Position numbers and translations under genes: made by a program. From positions 622,457 to 686,456 of the forward strand of contig NZ_QAJL01000004.1 in NCBI RefSeq assembly GCF_003852525.1: a stretch of 64,000 bases of DNA, in the 5' to 3' direction. Below the pieces are notes generated by a model. That model did not search any database. It saw only the letters and a list, made by a program, of their open reading frames with translations, and was not told the DNA's origin. This DNA comes from Pedobacter sp. KBW06 (lineage in GTDB: Bacteria; Bacteroidota; Bacteroidia; Sphingobacteriales; Sphingobacteriaceae). Of the stretch, positions 60,833 to 64,000 are shown piece by piece; position 1 is the first letter of the stretch, and each line of letters opens with the position of its first letter.

Positions 60833-61483
60833 TTATTCAAAAGAGAACTGAATATAATTGATGTTTTTATCGTGTTTAAGGTAAATCCGCTCATAATGTG
60901 TTTTGATTTTTAAAACGTCATCATAGAATTCGGAAGTATACAGATGGTCGGTTTTTTTATGGCAGATTAAATTCAGTTCAGCTACTTTCTCTACCGTATA
61001 CGCGTATAAACCATCATTATCTGTTTTCAGGTTGATCTTTCCACCCGGCTTTAAAAAGGTTTTGTACATGTCCAGAAAGCGGTCGTAAGTGAGCCTTTTC
61101 TTTTCTCTGCTGTCCTGCGGCTGAGGATCCGGGAAAGTAATCCAGATTTCATCTACTTCTCCTTTTCCAAAGTATTCTGCAATGTCTTCAATCTGAATTC
61201 TTAGAAAGGCCAGGTTGCTTATATTTTCATCTACTCCGGTTCTTGCCCCTCTCCAGATGCGGTTTCCTTTCAGATCGATCCCTATAAAGTTCTTTTCCGG
61301 AAAAAACTTAGCCATATTTACGGAGTATTCTCCTTTACCACAAGCCAGTTCCAATACGATTGGTGCCTCATTTTTGAAATGCTCAGAAGCCCATTTGCCT
61401 TGCAGGACCTTTCCTTCTTCCATCTGGTAGACATTGGAAAAAGTATCTATCTCTGCAAATTTTCTTAATTTATCTTTACCCAC
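60833..61483 (-). CDS. trmB: tRNA (guanine-N7-)-methyltransferase
   Basis: 216 residues from a GTG at 61483 (MGKDKLRKFAE). The frame extends to 61513 by a TTG that falls on the promoter motif. It methylates G46 of tRNA using SAM. The SAM motif VLELACGKGEYS, then NFIGIDLKGNRIWRGA, and the tRNA-binding WITFPDPQPQDSREKKRLTYDRFL segment are all present. It starts a minus-strand run with the alkyltransferase-like, AhpD-like and tag genes, and is divergent from fcl. Confidence 0.93.
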   Translation of the reverse strand: MGKDKLRKFAEIDTFSNVYQMEEGKVLQGKWASEHFKNEAPIVLELACGKGEYSVNMAKFFPEKNFIGIDLKGNRIWRGARTGVDENISNLAFLRIQIEDIAEYFGKGEVDEIWITFPDPQPQDSREKKRLTYDRFLDMYKTFLKPGGKINLKTDNDGLYAYTVEKVAELNLICHKKTDHLYTSEFYDDVLKIKTHYERIYLKHDKNINYIQFSFE

Positions 61484-61500
61484 TACTAAAATATTTTTTA

Positions 61501-61560
61501 TGCAAAAATACAATTAAATCAGTCTCTTAAAGATGATGCCAACTATTTCGTATTTTTGCA
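61501..61560. promoter_or_regulatory. Mirror-image divergent promoters of trmB and fcl
   Basis: Both strands carry TATTTTTG, a full TAnnTTTG -7: 61503-61510 on the minus strand and 61551-61558 on the plus strand. They are part of 11-bp arms TGCAAAAATAC (61501-61511) and GTATTTTTGCA (61550-61560) which are exact reverse complements. Confidence 0.6.
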
Positions 61561-61579
61561 GGCATAATAGAATCTCTAA

Positions 61580-62524
61580 GTGGAAAAGAACGCAAAAATA
61601 TATGTAGCCGGTCACCGAGGTATGGTAGGCTCGGCAATTTACCGGAAACTGGTTAAGGAAGGATACAGCAATCTGCTGACCAGGACATCTGCTGAGCTTG
61701 ATTTACGCAATCAGCAGGCTGTAACGGATTTCTTTGAAGCCGAAAAGCCGGAATATGTGTTTTTAGCTGCGGCAAAAGTGGGAGGCATTGTTGCCAACAA
61801 CACCTACAGAGCGGATTTTCTGTATGAAAACCTTTCCATCCAAAACAATGTCATCCACCAGGCTTATAAAACAGGGGTCAAAAAATTAATGTTTTTAGGC
61901 TCGAGCTGTATTTATCCCAAACTTGCTCCCCAGCCTTTAAAAGAAGAATACCTCCTTACAGGATTGCTGGAAGAGACCAATGAGCCTTATGCCATTGCAA
62001 AAATTTCAGGAATCAAGATGTGTGATGCTTACAGGGCGCAATACAACTGCAATTTCATTTCGGTGATGCCGACCAATTTATACGGCTATAACGACAATTA
62101 CCACCCACAAAATTCACATGTTTTACCCGCATTGATCCGCAGGTTTCATGAAGCCAAAGAAAATGGGTTGGCAGAAGTGAGCATCTGGGGTTCCGGATCT
62201 CCGTTAAGGGAATTTCTTTTTGCAGATGACCTTGCAGAAGCCTGTTACTTCCTGATGCAAAACTTTAATGAGGGCGGCTTCCTGAATATCGGAACCGGGC
62301 ATGACCTCAGCATAAAAGACCTGGCCTTACTCGTTAAAAAAATAGTTGGCTTTGAAGGCGGGCTGACGTTCGATAGCAGCAAGCCAGACGGCACACCAAG
62401 GAAACTAATGGATGTTTCCAAATTACACGCCCTGGGCTGGAAGCACCAGATAGAACTGGAAGAAGGCATTCAGCTTGCTTATCAGGATTTCCTAAGCAAA
62501 CAACAGGAAAACCGCGCGCTGTAG
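61580..62524 (+). CDS. fcl: GDP-L-fucose synthase
   Basis: 314 residues from a GTG start, short-chain dehydrogenase family. It turns GDP-4-keto-6-deoxymannose into GDP-L-fucose for surface glycans. VAGHRGMVGSAI is the NADP-binding loop, GSSCIYPKLAPQPLKEEYLL holds the catalytic Ser, and YAIAKISG the Tyr and Lys. NLYGYNDNYHPQNSHVLPAL and REFLFADDLAEAC are family segments. No GDP-mannose dehydratase gene is adjacent, and the gene stands alone with its own terminator. Confidence 0.93.
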   Translation: MEKNAKIYVAGHRGMVGSAIYRKLVKEGYSNLLTRTSAELDLRNQQAVTDFFEAEKPEYVFLAAAKVGGIVANNTYRADFLYENLSIQNNVIHQAYKTGVKKLMFLGSSCIYPKLAPQPLKEEYLLTGLLEETNEPYAIAKISGIKMCDAYRAQYNCNFISVMPTNLYGYNDNYHPQNSHVLPALIRRFHEAKENGLAEVSIWGSGSPLREFLFADDLAEACYFLMQNFNEGGFLNIGTGHDLSIKDLALLVKKIVGFEGGLTFDSSKPDGTPRKLMDVSKLHALGWKHQIELEEGIQLAYQDFLSKQQENRAL

Positions 62525-62562
62525 CGCAATAATTCTTTCTCCGCTGCATGCGGATATAAAAT

Positions 62563-62600
62563 AAAAATCCCCTCAACATGTTGAAGGGATTTTTTATTTT
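62563..62600 (+). terminator. Bidirectional terminator between fcl and the leader-peptide gene
   Basis: An ATCCC..TCAA/TTGA..GGGAT hairpin (62567-62590) has one mismatch and is flanked by A-rich and T-rich runs on both strands. The stop codon of the convergent peptide gene (62599) lies in its T run. Confidence 0.75.
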
Positions 62601-62862
62601 AGGTAGTTGTGCCCGGTTCAGCACCGCCACCACCCCCACCGCCGGATCCATCTCCACAGATAGGGGGTTGATTAATATAGGTACACAATGGGACGTTAAT
62701 GTGCTGATAGACGCCATCTTCTCCAATAAATCCTCCCGGACAATAATGTTTATACTGACCTTCAGGACAATCCCTGTCTGTTACTCCGGGATCTCCGCCC
62801 AATACCTTTTTCAGGTCCTTTCGGGACAATAATTGTTTTTCATTAAAATTTTCTTTTTTCAT
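62599..62862 (-). CDS. Double-glycine-leader precursor-like peptide, Cys- and Gly-rich
   Basis: 87 residues from the ATG at 62862. The first 23 residues (MKKENFNEKQLL, SRKDLKKVLGG) are a typical GG-type leader as found in Bacteroidota RiPP/bacteriocin precursors: charged, with a Leu-Ser/Arg-Lys-Asp-Leu-Lys pattern and Gly22-Gly23. The following 64 residues would be the core: it has four Cys (32, 41, 60, 69), several Pro and Tyr, and ends in a run of seven Gly and EPGTTT. Cleavage by a C39-type ABC transporter peptidase would be expected, but no such gene or modifying enzyme lies in the window. It is between fcl and oxyR, with its own terminator. Other reading: a small secreted Gly-rich protein. 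Confidence 0.72.
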   Translation of the reverse strand: MKKENFNEKQLLSRKDLKKVLGGDPGVTDRDCPEGQYKHYCPGGFIGEDGVYQHINVPLCTYINQPPICGDGSGGGGGGGAEPGTTT

Positions 62863-62982
62863 GTTCACAGTTCGGTTAGTTAATAATTAGTTGATTAACA
62901 AACAATTTAGCATATTTTTTAAACTAAAAAGATATTGCCATCCAAAACACATCATAATATTTTTGTGACAAAAACCTTAAAA

Positions 62983-63004
62983 CTATCATAGTTTAAATTG
63001 ATAG
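62983..63004. promoter_or_regulatory. Inverted repeat before oxyR
   Basis: CTATCA (62983-62988) and TGATAG (62999-63004) are perfect 6-bp arms with a 10-bp spacer, 29 bp before the oxyR start. LysR-type regulators often autoregulate through such sites, and CTAT/ATAG tetrads are the OxyR half-site type. The usual OxyR four-tetrad spacing is not complete. Confidence 0.4.
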
Positions 63005-63033
63005 CTTTGAAGAAGTAAATAAACTTTAACTAT

Positions 63034-63966
63034 ATGACCCTAGTTCAACTGGAATACATCGTCGCAGTAGATACCTACAGAAGCTTCGTTGGTGCCGCAG
63101 AAAAGTGCTTTGTAACCCAACCAACCTTAAGTATGCAGGTACAGAAGCTGGAAGAAATGCTGAATGTAAAAATCTTTGACCGCAGCAAGCAGCCTGTAAT
63201 TCCTACTGAGATTGGTGCCCAGGTGATTGAACAGGCGAGAATGGTGCTCCAGGAAAGTCAGAAGATCAAAGAAATCATCAGCAGTCAGCAACAGGACGTA
63301 GTAGGGGAATTAAAAGTAGGTATTATTCCTACAGTAGCTCCTTACCTCCTTCCAAAGGTGATCTCCGGAATGATGGAAAAATTTCCTGACCTCAAGTTAC
63401 TGATCTGGGAATACACCACAGAAGACATTATCCACCACCTGAAAACAGGTGTTTTAGATTGCGGCATACTGGCCACTCCCCTTGCCGATCACAACATCAC
63501 AGAGCTTCCGCTGTATTACGAGAACTTTGTGACCTATATCAGTAAAAACAGTAAGCTCTTTAAAAAGAAAACCATAGATGCCAATGACCTGGAAGATGAA
63601 AATATCTGGCTGTTAAATGAGGGACATTGCATGCGTTCGCAGGTATTAAACATCTGCCGTTCCACGAAAGACAACCGCCTCCAGGGCCTGACCTATAATA
63701 CCGGAAGTGTGGAAACGCTGATCCGGATGGTAGACGTAAACAACGGAGCTACGCTTTTACCGGAATTGGCTTTGGCAGAACTTACCAACAAACAGCTGAG
63801 TAAAGTCCGCTATTTCAGGTCGCCGGAACCTGTTCGGGAGATCAGTCTGATCACCCATAAGAACTTCATCAAGAAAAGAATGCTCAATGCCTTAAAAGAA
63901 GAGATCCTGGCCATTATTCCAAAGACAATGAAGCAGAAGAAGAGAAAAGATGTGGTAGGCCTTTAA
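63034..63966 (+). CDS. oxyR: LysR-type hydrogen peroxide regulator OxyR
   Basis: 310 residues. The N-terminal winged helix-turn-helix is LVQLEYIVAVDTYRSFVGAAEKCFVTQPTLSMQVQKLEE. The ligand domain carries EGHCMRSQVLNIC with Cys199 and Cys208, the same numbers and spacing as the peroxide-sensing pair of E. coli OxyR. Oxidation should form a disulfide and turn on peroxide-defence genes. No catalase, Dps or peroxiredoxin is next to it. It ends with a basic tail (KQKKRKDVVGL). The window ends 34 bp past its stop, with nothing else visible. Confidence 0.93.
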   Translation: MTLVQLEYIVAVDTYRSFVGAAEKCFVTQPTLSMQVQKLEEMLNVKIFDRSKQPVIPTEIGAQVIEQARMVLQESQKIKEIISSQQQDVVGELKVGIIPTVAPYLLPKVISGMMEKFPDLKLLIWEYTTEDIIHHLKTGVLDCGILATPLADHNITELPLYYENFVTYISKNSKLFKKKTIDANDLEDENIWLLNEGHCMRSQVLNICRSTKDNRLQGLTYNTGSVETLIRMVDVNNGATLLPELALAELTNKQLSKVRYFRSPEPVREISLITHKNFIKKRMLNALKEEILAIIPKTMKQKKRKDVVGL

Positions 63967-64000
63967 ATCGCCAAAAAAACCATAAACAAAGAAAGCCTGT

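Noticed and set aside
62863..62868. GTG start two codons upstream for the leader peptide
   Set aside because: The ATG at 62862 gives a leader of the usual form, and the GTG adds only two residues.

Overview
This window is a gene-dense piece of chromosome from a member of the Bacteroidota, most likely the Sphingobacteriaceae (Pedobacter-like). I infer this from gene content (an IPExxxVDY protein beside pyruvate kinase, an arginine cluster with an N-acylornithine-type carbamoyltransferase, DUF4394 and DUF6600 proteins, PorT-like barrels, a TlpA/DUF4369 thioredoxin) and from repeated TAnnTTTG-type promoter elements typical of the Bacteroidota sigma factor. No rRNA, CRISPR array, insertion sequence, phage or integrase gene is visible. 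The only tRNA is tRNA-Ser(GGA).

Layout. 1-8 kb: the start of tex, pdhB, a VOC protein and an AddB/AddA-like nuclease-helicase pair, all on the minus strand. 8-14.4 kb: envelope and periplasm genes (secreted thioredoxin, GH3 N-acetylhexosaminidase, two PorT-like barrels, GlpF, TlpA-like protein). 14.5-17 kb: a 2OG-Fe(II) oxygenase, a stand-alone condensation-fold acyltransferase and an AHSA1 protein. 17.1-22.5 kb: the glyoxylate shunt (aceB, aceA) divergent from a RamB-like regulator, with a perfect palindrome between them, then a secreted protein. 22.6-30.3 kb: tRNA-Ser, pyk with the IPExxxVDY gene, then acpP-fabF-rnc and yicC-gmk-nadD. 30.3-37.1 kb: rsmI, a DUF6600 protein, prfC, an aminotransferase and argH.

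37.3-48.4 kb: a secreted S9 peptidase, then the arginine cluster read leftwards: leader, GNAT, argG, argC, argD, argF', argB, proC and an ArgE-like M20 deacylase. With argH upstream of the peptidase gene this gives nearly the whole pathway from glutamate to arginine by N-acylated intermediates. The ArgF' active-site region suggests succinylated rather than acetylated intermediates, and the GNAT protein is the obvious candidate for the missing first step.

48.4-64 kb: a lipoprotein, a DAO-type FAD oxidoreductase, an M28 peptidase, a YqjM-type flavin oxidoreductase, a two-copy DUF4394 lipoprotein, YbaB, an MBL-fold hydrolase, a structured intergenic palindrome, polA, a small secreted protein, a group of alkylation-repair-type genes (tag, AhpD-like, alkyltransferase-like) with trmB, a GDP-fucose synthase, a short double-glycine-leader precursor-like peptide and oxyR.

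Most of the window is ordinary housekeeping sequence. The points most worth a second look are the orphan leader peptide (62599-62862), the long arginine-operon leader with a 44-codon ORF (48082-48380), the terminator inside the arginine cluster, the glyoxylate-locus palindrome, and the nested palindrome at 55620-55709.
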